Shown here one piece after another: positions 23,429 to 32,299 of a DNA stretch of 64,000 bases. Within the stretch, counting starts at the first letter, position 1, and each line of letters begins with the position of its first letter. A model generated the notes under the pieces. It was not told the DNA's origin, made no database searches, and worked only from the letters and a program-made list of their open reading frames with translations. The position numbers and the translations under genes were made by a program. The stretch lies in contig NZ_RWIS01000003.1 of NCBI RefSeq assembly GCF_003944705.1, positions 186,001 to 250,000 on the forward strand. Direction: 5' to 3'. The stretch is from Hymenobacter metallilatus. Its GTDB lineage: Bacteria; Bacteroidota; Bacteroidia; Cytophagales; Hymenobacteraceae.

Positions 23429-26404
23429 TTACGCCTGCGCGGCGGTATTCAGCTTAGGTGCGCCGGCTTCCGAGGTATTGAGACGCTCTTTCTCTTTGCG
23501 GCCGTAGGTATCCAGAATCAGCGGAGCTGCAATGTACAGCGAGGAGTACGTGCCGAAAATGATACCAATAATCATGGCGAAGGAGAAGGAGCGGAGCGTT
23601 TCGCCTCCGAACACATACAGCACCACCATCACCAGGAAAACGGTGGTAAACGTAATCATCGTCCGCGAGAAGGTCGAGTTCAGAGCCGGGTTAACTACCT
23701 GTGCAAACGTCAGGTGCTTGTTTTCCCGCAGGTATTCCCTGATTCGGTCGTAGATAACGATGGTATCGTTCATGGAAAAGCCGATTGTTGTCAGCACGGC
23801 GGCCACAAACACCTGGTCCATCTCGTAGTTGAGGCCCAGGGCCCGCGCAATCGGGAAGGAGGCAATAACAATCAGGGCGTCGTGAAACAGGGCTACCACG
23901 GCGGCCATCGAGTACTGCCACTTCTCAAAGCGGAACAGCACGTACACGAAAATAGCCAGCAGCGTCAGGCCCAGGCTCAGCACCGAGGTCCGCTTGATGT
24001 CGTCGGCAATGGTAGCGCCCACTTTTGAGGAGCTTACCTTAGTCGGGTTCAGGGCGCTGTACTTGGTGTTCAGCCCCTTAAACATGGCAGCCTCCACCTG
24101 CTTGTCAGCATCAGCACTTTCGTCGGCCGCCAAGTAACCGGTCGTGATACGCAGCCGGCTTTCGGCGCCAAACGTTTTCACCTCCGTACCCGCGCCGCCG
24201 AAGTAATCCTGCGTGAGCAGGTCGCGCACATCCGAAGCCACTACTGGCTTGCTGAAGTTCACGATATACTCCCGGCCTCCGCGGAAATCAACCCCCAGGT
24301 TAGGACCACCCTGCTGGTACATCAGCCCGAAGCCAATGAGAATGAACACGGTAGAGAGGGTGTAGGCAATTTTACGCTTGCCCACAATATCCAGGTTAAT
24401 GTTCTTGAACAGGTTGCGCGAAATAGGAGTGCTGAAGCTCAGCGACTTGGTGCTGCCATTTTTCACCATGCGCTCAATAATGAGGCGCGACACGTACACC
24501 GCCGACAGGAAGGAAGTAAACACGCCGATACCCAGGGTAATGGCGAAGTTCTGTACCGGGCCCGTGCCGAAGAAGCCCAGGATAACGGCAATAATCAGCT
24601 GGGTTACGTTGGAGTCGAAGATGGCCGTAGTTGCCCGCGAGTAGCCTTTGTTGATGGCGTCGGTGGGCTGCAGGCCATGATCCAGCTCTTCCCGGATTCG
24701 CTCGAAGATCAGCACGTTGGCATCCACCGAGGCGGCAATTACCAGCAGCAGACCCGCAATGCCGGGCAGGGTAAGGGCAAACTGAAAGTTGGCCAGCACG
24801 CCCATAATCAGGAACAGGTTGAACAGCAGCACAGCATCAGCCACCAGACCGGCCCGGCCGTAGTACACGGCCATGAACAACATGATGATGGCCAGGCCCC
24901 CGATTACCGAGAACAGACCCTGGTTGGTAGCCTCGCGGCCCAGCGAGGGACCTACAACGGCTTCCTCCACAATGCGGGTGGGAGCCGGCAGCTTACCGGC
25001 TTTCAGGATGTTGGCCAGGTCTTTGGCCTCCTCAATCTGGAAGTTACCCGAAATGCTGGAGTTGCCGCCGGCAATTTCCGACTGCACGTTCGGGGCCGAG
25101 TATACATAGTCGTCGAGTACAATGGCAATCTGACGGCCAATGTTGGCGGCCGTCAGGCGCTGCCATTTGCGGGCCCCGGTGGGGTTCATCTGCATGGTTA
25201 CCTCGGCGCGGCCGCTCATGGGGTCAATATCCCCGTTGGCGTCGCTGATAACCTCCCCACCAATGGGGGCTTCCGTGGCGCTGCCCTTGCGGATGGGGTA
25301 CAGCTCCAGGTACTCCTGGCCACTGATTTCCTCCGGCTTGGCTCCCCACAGGAAGGTGAGGTTGGAGGGCAATACGCCACGGGTTTCGGGGCTGCGCAGG
25401 ATGGCGTTCATGCGGGCCGTATCGCGCAGGTTCACGCCCAGCTTGCCGGGCATGGTGAACAGGCTGGCCAGTACGTTTTTCTGGGGCGCGGCCGAGTCGG
25501 CCGTGGCCGTAGCCTTGGTGCCTTTCTTGGCGAGCTGGCTGGCCAGGGAAGTCGAGTCGCCGGCCGGGGTAGCGGCAGCCGTGGCAGTGGTATCGGTAGC
25601 AGCTTTGGCGGCGGGGGCCGCGGCCTGCTCCTGGGCATTCAGCACCTGAGCCAGCTGGTTCAGGTAGGGCGCAAACTCATCCTGGCGCCACACTTCCCAG
25701 AACTCCAGCTTGGCCTGGCCCTGCACCAGCTTGCGCACCCGGTCAGGGTTGTCCACGCCGGGCAGCTCAATCTGAATGCGGCCAGTGCCTTTCACCCGCT
25801 GGATGTTGGGCTGGCTGGTACCGAACTTGTCGATGCGGTTGCGCAGGATGTTGAACGAGCGGTCAATAGCTTCTTCTTCCTGCTTGTTGATTTCGCTCAT
25901 CACCTTCTCATTGGAAGCGTTGATGTCGATGGCTCCCTTGTTGGTAGTGTTGGCGAAGATGCGGGCCAGCTTATCGTTCGGGGCAATCTGCTGGAACGAC
26001 TGCGCAAACAGCGTAGTGAAGGGCGTGGAGGGGTTGGTTTTACGCAGCTCCTGCGCCTGGGCCATAGCCTTGTTGAACACGGGGTCCTTGGAGTTGCCGC
26101 TCATGGCGCGCACAATCTCCACCGGCGACACCTCCATAGTCAGGTGCATTCCGCCGTTCAAATCCAGGCCCAGGCCCAGCTCCGACTGTCGTACCTCTTT
26201 ATAGGTGAGGGGACCGAAAACCGGTGCCCGCCACACCGAGTCGAGGTAGTGCTGCCGTTGCTTTTCGTTGAGTTGACCGCTACGCGAGGCGTAGCGCGCC
26301 GCATCCCGCTGTACCCCCCGCGAAACGAGGGTGAGGGAGAGGAAGTAAAGACATAACACCGACACGAGAACGGTCAGCGTAATGATGAGTCCTTTATTAC
26401 GCAT
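23429..26404 (-). CDS. secDF: Protein translocase subunit SecDF (fused)
   Basis: A 991-residue inner-membrane protein joining SecD and SecF, which use proton-motive force to help SecYEG export proteins. SecD signs: the first TM (GLIITLTVLVSVLCLYFLSLT), GLDLNGGMHLTMEV, GRIQIELPGVDNPDRV and the membrane motif VDANVLIFERIREE. SecF signs: LGVDFRGGREYIVNFS and TIGFSMNDTIVIYDRIREYL. A low-complexity Ala/Thr insert lies in the SecD periplasmic domain. ATG 26404 starts at the first TM helix; the frame continues 83 codons upstream without homology. A terminator follows at 23247-23279. Confidence 0.96.
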   Translation of the reverse strand: MRNKGLIITLTVLVSVLCLYFLSLTLVSRGVQRDAARYASRSGQLNEKQRQHYLDSVWRAPVFGPLTYKEVRQSELGLGLDLNGGMHLTMEVSPVEIVRAMSGNSKDPVFNKAMAQAQELRKTNPSTPFTTLFAQSFQQIAPNDKLARIFANTTNKGAIDINASNEKVMSEINKQEEEAIDRSFNILRNRIDKFGTSQPNIQRVKGTGRIQIELPGVDNPDRVRKLVQGQAKLEFWEVWRQDEFAPYLNQLAQVLNAQEQAAAPAAKAATDTTATAAATPAGDSTSLASQLAKKGTKATATADSAAPQKNVLASLFTMPGKLGVNLRDTARMNAILRSPETRGVLPSNLTFLWGAKPEEISGQEYLELYPIRKGSATEAPIGGEVISDANGDIDPMSGRAEVTMQMNPTGARKWQRLTAANIGRQIAIVLDDYVYSAPNVQSEIAGGNSSISGNFQIEEAKDLANILKAGKLPAPTRIVEEAVVGPSLGREATNQGLFSVIGGLAIIMLFMAVYYGRAGLVADAVLLFNLFLIMGVLANFQFALTLPGIAGLLLVIAASVDANVLIFERIREELDHGLQPTDAINKGYSRATTAIFDSNVTQLIIAVILGFFGTGPVQNFAITLGIGVFTSFLSAVYVSRLIIERMVKNGSTKSLSFSTPISRNLFKNINLDIVGKRKIAYTLSTVFILIGFGLMYQQGGPNLGVDFRGGREYIVNFSKPVVASDVRDLLTQDYFGGAGTEVKTFGAESRLRITTGYLAADESADADKQVEAAMFKGLNTKYSALNPTKVSSSKVGATIADDIKRTSVLSLGLTLLAIFVYVLFRFEKWQYSMAAVVALFHDALIVIASFPIARALGLNYEMDQVFVAAVLTTIGFSMNDTIVIYDRIREYLRENKHLTFAQVVNPALNSTFSRTMITFTTVFLVMVVLYVFGGETLRSFSFAMIIGIIFGTYSSLYIAAPLILDTYGRKEKERLNTSEAGAPKLNTAAQA

Positions 26405-26547
26405 GAAAAAGTAAGGTTGGATAATCCAGAAAGAGGAAAGGTGGGAAGGGGCTCTGTCAGGCCGCACGCAGTTACCGGCAACAACATGGGGCTTCTGTTC
26501 CGTGGGTAGGAGCAGAAGCAGGCACCGGGCAACAGGCGACCTGGTGG

Positions 26548-26916
26548 CTAGGGGGCCTGGGGCGAAAGTGCCGCCAGCAGTAGCCGCATCCGGAAAAAAT
26601 CGGGTACGGCGCTGGGTCGGGCCTGGGGCCCGGTGGAGCAGGCCGGCAGCCACTGCGCCAGAGGCAGCAGCACCGGGAGCGGCAGCCAGGCATCGGCGGC
26701 CGGAGCTACGTACAAGCCTAGCGGCGACGTAGCTTCGAGGATTACCCGCTGCTTCACCACTGCCGTGCGCGAAGCCACTGCCACCCGGGTTGAGGAGCCA
26801 GCCGGCAGCACCCGCAGCGTAGCCACGGCCTGGTGGTTCAGCCCCAACACCATCAGCAGCGTAGCTGTGATGAGGGCAAAACGCAGACGAGGCAGACTAG
26901 TGGTGAGGAAACGCAA
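26548..26916 (-). CDS. Possible small secreted protein
   Basis: A 122-residue frame upstream of secDF on the same strand. It begins with a plausible signal sequence, LRFALITATLLMVLGLNHQAVA, followed by an Ala/Val/Pro-rich body with no recognisable domain. Codon use is GC-rich like its neighbours. It may be real, but the only support is the signal peptide and position; it could be a chance frame. Confidence 0.4.
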   Translation of the reverse strand: MRFLTTSLPRLRFALITATLLMVLGLNHQAVATLRVLPAGSSTRVAVASRTAVVKQRVILEATSPLGLYVAPAADAWLPLPVLLPLAQWLPACSTGPQARPSAVPDFFRMRLLLAALSPQAP

Positions 26917-26979
26917 CGGAGTGGGGGTAAGAGCTACAAATATAGGTTTTTGCTCGGGCTAGGACCAGCCGCGCCCGAA

Positions 26980-27070
26980 AGAAGTTGTACCCCGAAGCTG
27001 TGCTTCGGGCCGCGTAAGAAGGGTATTCCCCCTGGCGCGGGCCGAAGCACAGCTTCGGGGTACAACTTCT
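26980..27070. repeat. 29-bp inverted repeat with hairpin-forming arms
   Basis: Perfect arms 26980-27008 and 27042-27070. Each arm contains CCGAAGC...GCTTCGG, so each can fold alone or the two can pair. It lies between the udk gene and the frame at 26548-26916. Confidence 0.88.
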
Positions 27071-27102
27071 GGCGGCTTGGGGTTGCCCGCGCTGCTGCGG
27101 CT

Positions 27103-27720
27103 TTAGCCGATTTTACTGCGCAGAAACGACACCAGTACCTCCAGGCCTTTATCAAAATGCCGATTATTCGGAATAATAATATCGGCGTCGTGCTTGAAAG
27201 GCTTGATGTACTTCTCGTAGGTGGGCGCCACGTGGTTGGTGTAGCGGTAGAGTACGTCCTCCAGGTCGTAGCCCCGCTCGTCCCGGTCGCGCACGATGCG
27301 GCGCTGCAGTTTCACGTGCTCCCGGGCGTCGATGTACACTTTCAGGTCCAGCAGCTTGGCCACTTCCTCGAAGTAGAATACGAAAATTCCCTCCACTACT
27401 ACAATGGGCGCGGGCTGAAACACCAGCTCGGCGGGTACCACGTTGGGGTTGTTAAACGTGTACTCCTGGCGACGCACCTCCAGCCCCTGGCTGATGCGCA
27501 GCACATCGGCCGCATACGCCGCCGAGTCGATGCTGCCGGGAAGGTCGAAGTTGGTGACGCCTTGGGCATCAACCGTCTGACTTTCCCGGGGGTGGTAATA
27601 GTTATCCTGCGAAATCAGGCAGATTTCTTCTTCGGGAAACGAAGCGAGCAGCCGGCGCAAAAAGGTGGTTTTGCCGGAGGCGCTGCCGCCCGTGATACCG
27701 ACGATGAAGGGGTGTTGCAT
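27103..27720 (-). CDS. udk: Uridine kinase
   Basis: A 205-residue P-loop kinase that phosphorylates uridine/cytidine in pyrimidine salvage. Walker A is GGSASGKTT (residues 11-19), followed by ISQDNYYHPRE and NFDLPGSIDS, then VVEGIFVFYFEEV, IYIDARE-like KVYIDAREHVKLQRRIVRD and RGYDLEDVLYRY, all in the expected order. ATG 27720 gives the family N-terminus; the frame extends 14 codons further without homology. A TACTTTTG box lies 39 bases upstream. Confidence 0.93.
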   Translation of the reverse strand: MQHPFIVGITGGSASGKTTFLRRLLASFPEEEICLISQDNYYHPRESQTVDAQGVTNFDLPGSIDSAAYAADVLRISQGLEVRRQEYTFNNPNVVPAELVFQPAPIVVVEGIFVFYFEEVAKLLDLKVYIDAREHVKLQRRIVRDRDERGYDLEDVLYRYTNHVAPTYEKYIKPFKHDADIIIPNNRHFDKGLEVLVSFLRSKIG

Positions 27721-27759
27721 GGTGGGGGGAATAGGCCCGTACCGGCGGGGCCAACCCTG

Positions 27760-27767
27760 CAAAAGTA
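27760..27767 (-). promoter_or_regulatory. -7 box (TACTTTTG) for udk
   Basis: On the minus strand TACTTTTG precedes the udk ATG by 39 bases, a normal distance. No good -33 TTG is seen at 19-21 bases. Confidence 0.45.
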
Positions 27768-27913
27768 AGCAGAAAGGATGAGGTGATGAAGTAATGGTTA
27801 ATGGAGAGGGACTCTAGGCCCCTACTTCCGGGTAAAGCCGGTGGTTTGTTGCTTACTGGAGTCACCGGAGCACCGGCCGCTTCCTGCGGGGCCAAAACAA
27901 CGGTTTAGTGCTC

Positions 27914-28495
27914 CTATTGCCCGTTTAGAAACCCCACTAGCCCAGCAACGGCCCGGCTACGGTGGCTGATGGCATTTTTTTCGTCGATGGTCATTTCAGC
28001 AAATGTGCGTCCGTCGCCTTCGGTCGGCTGAAATACCGGGTCGTAGCCGAATCCATCGGAGCCCTGGGGGTGTTCGGTAATGCGGCCCTGCACCGCTCCG
28101 GCAAATTCGTGCACCTCGCCTCCGGGCAGTACCAGTGCTATTACCGTCCGGAATTGGGCCGAGCGGTCGGTGGCACCCTCCAACTCCTGCAACAGCTTGT
28201 GTACGTTGTCTTCGGCGCGGCGCTGGGGGCCGGCGTACCGGGCCGAGTACACGCCCGGAGCCCCATTCAGGGCCGTTACTTCCAGACCGGTATCATCGGC
28301 AAAGCAGGCTATGCCAAAATGGTCCCACACGTATTGCGCCTTCTGGCGGGCGTTGCCCTCCAGCGTATCCTGGGTTTCGGGCAACTCCTGCTGGCAACCA
28401 ATATCAGCCAGACTGAGCAGCTCTACCGCTGCAGGCAGTAGGGGGCGGATTTCATCCAGCTTGTGGGCGTTGTTGGAAGCGAAGCAAAAGCGCAT
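27914..28495 (-). CDS. rdgB: Non-canonical purine NTP pyrophosphatase (RdgB/HAM1)
   Basis: A 193-residue house-cleaning enzyme that hydrolyses dITP, ITP and XTP to keep them out of DNA and RNA. The family pattern is clear: FASNNAHKLDEI near the N-terminus, ETQDTLEGNARQKA, FADDTGLEVTALNGAPGVYSARYAG, FGYDPVF, and the C-terminal ISHRSRAV. ATG 28495 gives the standard start; 25 further codons upstream are not homologous. Confidence 0.94.
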   Translation of the reverse strand: MRFCFASNNAHKLDEIRPLLPAAVELLSLADIGCQQELPETQDTLEGNARQKAQYVWDHFGIACFADDTGLEVTALNGAPGVYSARYAGPQRRAEDNVHKLLQELEGATDRSAQFRTVIALVLPGGEVHEFAGAVQGRITEHPQGSDGFGYDPVFQPTEGDGRTFAEMTIDEKNAISHRSRAVAGLVGFLNGQ

Positions 28496-28657
28496 ACGGA
28501 ACAGAGTAAAAACAGGAGCAGAATACAGGACGGGCCAGCCGCTGACGCGAACAAAGTGCGTCGCAAACATACGCCCTGCTGCTATTTTGTTTTGGGAGAA
28601 GCCAACAGGGTGGGGGCTGGTAGTACGGTGCGCCGGCTATTTTTTCCCGCTTCCTTG

Positions 28658-29056
28658 CTAGCGGAACATCCGCTTAATGGTATCCCAGGAACGGACCACT
28701 ACATTATCTGCCGGCGGAACCGGAGTGGTTTGATACGTGCGGGTACCGGTAGCCGTGCGCACGGCCAGGCGGTATGTAACGGCCTGCGGGCTGGTATTCG
28801 GGCGTAACACGTGCGGATCGGTATAGCGGTACCAGGGCTGGGCCGTTGGCACCAGGGTAGTAATTTTAACAAATTCATCAGCCGGGTACTCCTGGCGGTA
28901 CACTTCGTAGCCACTGCTGACCTGCTCTCGGTTCGCGGGCCATTCCAGCTGCACCCGCTCATCCTGAATCCGGGCCCGGAAGAAGGTAACGCCTGCTCCG
29001 TACGCCAGCAACGACACCAGCAAACAAGCCACAACAAGTGTAATGGTACGGGGCAT
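28658..29056 (-). CDS. Membrane-anchored small protein, possibly FN3-like
   Basis: A 132-residue protein with one N-terminal hydrophobic segment (TITLVVACLLVSLLAYGAGVTFF) and a beta-rich body with features of a fibronectin type III-like domain: VQLEWPANREQVSSGYEVYRQ, then WYRYTDPHV and VTYRLAVRTATGTRTY. This matches the 'how-would-you-phrase' beta-sandwich seen in many Bacteroidota secreted proteins, here as a single domain. Function unknown. It is divergent from rpmE. Confidence 0.65.
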   Translation of the reverse strand: MPRTITLVVACLLVSLLAYGAGVTFFRARIQDERVQLEWPANREQVSSGYEVYRQEYPADEFVKITTLVPTAQPWYRYTDPHVLRPNTSPQAVTYRLAVRTATGTRTYQTTPVPPADNVVVRSWDTIKRMFR

Positions 29057-29171
29057 AGCAATAAGTGGAGCGGCGAAAAGAAAGCGGGGTAAGTATACAG
29101 GTATCCGAGCAGAAATCAGAAGCTGACCGTGTTAAGTATCGGTTATGCCGCAGAAAAGCAAGCAGGGCCTT

Positions 29172-29200
29172 TTGAAATCCAAGCGTAACGTGTACTTTTG
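29172..29200 (+). promoter_or_regulatory. Promoter for rpmE (TTG - 18 - TACTTTTG)
   Basis: TTG at 29172-29174, 18 bases, then TACTTTTG at 29193-29200. This is the best full match to the Bacteroidota TTG/TAnnTTTG promoter in the window and would start transcription about 45 bases before the ATG, fitting a highly expressed ribosomal gene. Confidence 0.7.
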
Positions 29201-29251
29201 CAGTCCCTTCCGCAAAATCGGCAGGTACCAAGGTAAAACGGCCCTACGACC

Positions 29252-29497
29252 ATGAAAAAAGACATTCACCCCGAGTACCGCGAAGTGGTATTCCAGGACA
29301 CTTCCAGCGGCTTCAAGTTTGTAACCCGCTCCACGATGAACTCCAACGAGACCATCACCATGGAAGACGGCAAAACTTACCCCGTTATCAAGGTGGAAGT
29401 TAGCTCGGAGTCGCACCCCTTCTACACCGGTAAAAACGTTCTGCTCGACACGGCTGGCCGCGTAGAGAAGTTCATGAACCGCTACAAGAAAAAATAG
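29252..29497 (+). CDS. rpmE: 50S ribosomal protein L31, type B
   Basis: An 81-residue ribosomal protein: [41 protein letters not shown] and the basic tail FMNRYKKK. The zinc-binding cysteines of type A L31 are missing, so this is the zinc-independent B type. It has its own strong promoter and a terminator right after. Confidence 0.97.
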   Translation: MKKDIHPEYREVVFQDTSSGFKFVTRSTMNSNETITMEDGKTYPVIKVEVSSESHPFYTGKNVLLDTAGRVEKFMNRYKKK

Positions 29498-29510
29498 CTT
29501 TTCGTAAGCT

Positions 29511-29658
29511 GTTAGCTACTAGCTGTTGGCTGATAGCTTTCTTCAAGAAACTCCCTTTGGCTCTCCGAAGGGAGTTTTTTATTTGCCATTTTTGCCCATT
29601 CATTCTCCAGTGGCCAAATTCAATGGCCAGAGCTATCAGCTAACAGCCAATAGCTAAC
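29511..29658. repeat. Inverted repeat around the rpmE terminator
   Basis: GTTAGCTA...GCTGATAGCT (29511-29538) is complementary with a few mismatches to AGCTATCAGC...TAGCTAAC (29631-29658). The arms are built from short AGCTRTTRGC-like words. The terminator lies inside the loop. Confidence 0.7.
29548..29582 (+). terminator. Terminator after rpmE
   Basis: AAACTCCCTT pairs with AAGGGAGTTT around an 11-base loop and runs into TTTTTT. Good intrinsic terminator. Confidence 0.88.
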
Positions 29659-29671
29659 CGCTTCGCCTACC

Positions 29672-30877
29672 ATGCACGTTCTGCTCTTCGACGACCCCGC
29701 CATCCGGCCTCACCTGCTGCCGTTTACCTTCACCCGGCCGGTAGCCGCGCTGCGCTGTGGTATTCTTACCCTAGCCGAGAAGTGGCAGCATCGCCTGGGC
29801 GTGACGCAGGTGGGCTACCTCACCGAAAGCTACCTGCAGGCCAAATACCCGGCCGGCGACACCCAGGGCCCCGCCCTCGTTATCAACGGTGCCATCTGCC
29901 CCGACGATCTGCTGGTGCAGCAGGTACAGGCCCTGGCCCCCGGTGAGGCCCTGTTTAATGAGGAAATGCTGGTAGCCGCCCACCTGGCTGATGCTACGCA
30001 GGTGGCCGAGCTGATTCAGGAAGGCTTCCAGAAAACCCGCGACGTGCTGGAGCCCGTTACGGTCATTCAAGCCGTATGGCACCTGTTCCTGCGCAACGGG
30101 GCCGAAATTCGCCGGGATTTTGACCTGCTCACTAAAGGGCGGCAGTCGGAGCCCATCGGCGACAAGCACACCATTGTGTACGCCCCCGAGAACATCTTCA
30201 TCGAGCCGGGCGTGAAAATCCGGGCGGCCATCCTCAACGCCGAAAACGGCCCTATTTACCTGGGCCGCAATTCCCAAGTGCACGAAGGCGCCATCATCAG
30301 CGGGCCGCTGGCTTTGTGCGAGGGTAGCCACATCAACGCCGGGGCCAAAATGCGCGGCGACAATACCGTGGGTCCCTACTCCAAAGTGGGCGGTGAAGTA
30401 GGCAACAGCATTCTGTTGGGTTACAGCAACAAGGGCCACGACGGTTACCTGGGCAACTCCGTGATTGGCGAGTGGTGCAACCTGGGGGCTGATACCAACA
30501 CCAGCAACCTCAAGAACAACTACGCCCCCGTTAAAATCTGGAGCCACTCGGCCGGCCGCTTCGTGAACACCGGCCAGCAGTTCTGCGGCCTGATGATGGG
30601 CGACCATAGCAAGTGCGGCATCAACACCATGTTCAACACCGGCACGGTGGTGGGCGTGGGGGCCAACATCTTCGGGGCGGGCTTCCCGCGCACCTTCATC
30701 CCGAGCTTCAGCTGGGGCGGCGCGGCCGGCTTTGAAACCTTTAAGCTGCCCAAAGTAACGGAGGTAGCGGAGCGCGTGATGGCCCGCCGCCAGTTCCAGT
30801 ACGACGCCGTGGAGCAAGGCATTATGCAGCACGTGTACGAGGCCACGGCCAAAGACCGGGTGTGGGAGCGAGTCTAA
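29672..30877 (+). CDS. GlmU-like sugar nucleotidyltransferase/acyltransferase of Bacteroidota
   Basis: A 401-residue protein of the alternative GlmU family found in Bacteroidota. The N-terminal half is a shortened nucleotidyltransferase-like domain (LLFDDPAIRPHLLPFTFTRPVAALRCGI); the C-terminal half is a left-handed beta-helix with hexapeptide repeats (IYLGRNSQVHEGAIISGP, NAGAKMRGDNTVGPYSKVGG, NTSNLKNNYAPVKIW). It likely makes UDP-GlcNAc for cell wall and LPS. The canonical GXGTRM motif of GlmU is absent, as in this family. It stands between rpmE and holB. Confidence 0.85.
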   Translation: MHVLLFDDPAIRPHLLPFTFTRPVAALRCGILTLAEKWQHRLGVTQVGYLTESYLQAKYPAGDTQGPALVINGAICPDDLLVQQVQALAPGEALFNEEMLVAAHLADATQVAELIQEGFQKTRDVLEPVTVIQAVWHLFLRNGAEIRRDFDLLTKGRQSEPIGDKHTIVYAPENIFIEPGVKIRAAILNAENGPIYLGRNSQVHEGAIISGPLALCEGSHINAGAKMRGDNTVGPYSKVGGEVGNSILLGYSNKGHDGYLGNSVIGEWCNLGADTNTSNLKNNYAPVKIWSHSAGRFVNTGQQFCGLMMGDHSKCGINTMFNTGTVVGVGANIFGAGFPRTFIPSFSWGGAAGFETFKLPKVTEVAERVMARRQFQYDAVEQGIMQHVYEATAKDRVWERV

Positions 30878-30966
30878 TTTAGTTGTTAGTTGCTGGTTGT
30901 CAGTTGTCAGATTCCGTCAAAGCGAACCGACAACTGACAACTGACAACTAAAAACTATCAACTAAA
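30878..30966. repeat. Imperfect inverted repeat of GACAACT words
   Basis: TTTAGTTG...GTTGTCAGTTGTC (30878-30908) faces GACAACTGACAAC...CAACTAAA (30929-30966). The arms are made of tandem GACAACT/AGTTGTC words. It fills the glmU-like/holB gap. Confidence 0.75.
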
Positions 30967-30971
30967 ACAGT

Positions 30972-32105
30972 ATGCGTTTCTCCGAAATACCCGGTCAGCA
31001 GCAGGTAAAGCAGGTACTCCTTGGCAGTGTGCGGCGCAACCACGTGGCCCACGCCCAGCTGTTTCGCGGGGCCGAGGGGTCCGCTACGCTGGCCCTGGCG
31101 TTGGCGTACGCGGCGTTTCTGAACTGCGAGGCGCGCACCCCGGAGGCGGACGATTCCTGCGGGCGGTGTGCCAGCTGCCAGAAAATCGACAAGCTCATTC
31201 ATCCCGACCTCAACTTTATTCTGCCGATTACCACCACCAAAGCGGTAACCAAGGATGCCGTGAGCAGCAAGTTTGCGGCCGAGTGGCGGGAATTTGTGCT
31301 CCAGAACCCCTACCAGGGCCTCAACGACTGGATGCAGCACATCGGGGCCGAAAACAAGCAGGGCAACATTTCCAAGGAGGAAAGCGTGAACCTGCTGCGG
31401 CTGGTGAGCCTGAAAGCCTTCGAGGCGCGGTTTAAGCTGGTGATTATCTGGCTGCCGGAGCTTATGCACCCTTCAGCCGCCAACGCCGTGCTGAAGCTGC
31501 TGGAAGAGCCGCCACCCGCCACCATTTTCCTGCTGGTGAGCAACGCCCCCGAGCAGCTGCTGCCTACCATCATCAGCCGGGTGCAGCCGGTAGTGGTGCG
31601 CGCCGTGCCGGAGCCGGAGCTGACGACCTGGCTGCGCGACGTGCAGCACGTGCCCGAGGTGAAGGCCCGGCAGCTGGCCCAGCTCACGGAAGGCAACATT
31701 GGCGCGGCCTTGGCGGCGCAGGCTTCCGGCCAGGAAGAGCACGACTATTTTGCCCTGTTTGTAAGCTGGATGCGCACCTGTTACGCCAACAAGGTGGCCG
31801 ACATGCTGGAGAAGTGCGACGAGTTTCAGAAGCTGGGCCGCGAAAATCAGAAGGAGTTTCTGCAGTACGCCCTCACGCTCATGCGCAAGGTGCTGCTGTT
31901 TGGACTAGATGCGCAGCTGGTGCCCCACCTGCCCCAGCAGGAGCAGGGTTTCGTGAAAGGCTTTAGCCCGTTTGTAACGCCCCGCAACGCCTCCCAACTG
32001 GCCGAGGAACTGAACGAGGCCCATTACCACGTGGAGCGCAACGCTAACCCGCGCATGGTATTTCTGGATGTTTCCTTGCGCGTGGCCGAGTTGCTGCGGC
32101 TGTGA
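30972..32105 (+). CDS. holB: DNA polymerase III clamp-loader subunit (delta-prime-like)
   Basis: A 377-residue AAA+ clamp-loader subunit. N-terminal MRFSEIPGQQQVKQVLLGSVRRNHVAHAQLFRG is typical; the Walker A is degenerate (GAEGSATL), as in the non-ATPase delta-prime. Zinc-site cysteines appear as C-x8+...CGRCASCQK. WLPELMHPSAANAVLKLLEEPPP, TIFLLVSN and TIISRVQPV match the family core. It loads the sliding clamp with the tau/gamma and delta subunits, which are not in the window. Confidence 0.9.
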   Translation: MRFSEIPGQQQVKQVLLGSVRRNHVAHAQLFRGAEGSATLALALAYAAFLNCEARTPEADDSCGRCASCQKIDKLIHPDLNFILPITTTKAVTKDAVSSKFAAEWREFVLQNPYQGLNDWMQHIGAENKQGNISKEESVNLLRLVSLKAFEARFKLVIIWLPELMHPSAANAVLKLLEEPPPATIFLLVSNAPEQLLPTIISRVQPVVVRAVPEPELTTWLRDVQHVPEVKARQLAQLTEGNIGAALAAQASGQEEHDYFALFVSWMRTCYANKVADMLEKCDEFQKLGRENQKEFLQYALTLMRKVLLFGLDAQLVPHLPQQEQGFVKGFSPFVTPRNASQLAEELNEAHYHVERNANPRMVFLDVSLRVAELLRL

Positions 32106-32227
32106 AAAATACCGTGTTGAACAACGAAAAAGCCTCTTAATTGGCTGAAATTAGCGAAAATATAGTTTGCTAAATACATATAGCTGCTGCTAAACACCGT
32201 ATAGCCAGCTGGCTTAGAAGGGGTGCG

Positions 32228-32235
32228 TATCTTTG
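32228..32235 (+). promoter_or_regulatory. -7 box (TATCTTTG) upstream of hemC
   Basis: TATCTTTG fits TAnnTTTG and lies 64 bases before the hemC start. No clear -33 TTG is at the proper spacing. Confidence 0.45.
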
Positions 32236-32299
32236 TAGAGGCGAAGGCCTGGGGCTGTTTAGGCTCCCAAGTATCATAGTTTCTGAATTCGTTTCCAAG

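Noticed and set aside
24677..26356. 559-codon plus-strand frame opposite secDF
   Set aside because: It is a GC-rich shadow of secDF with biased, repetitive composition (Gly/His/Gln/Val) and no domain; secDF itself is certain.
26405..26653. Upstream extension of SecDF
   Set aside because: The known first TM helix begins at 26404; the added part overlaps another candidate gene.
29771..30832. 353-codon minus-strand frame opposite the GlmU-like gene
   Set aside because: Mirror frame of a beta-helix gene; low-information composition.
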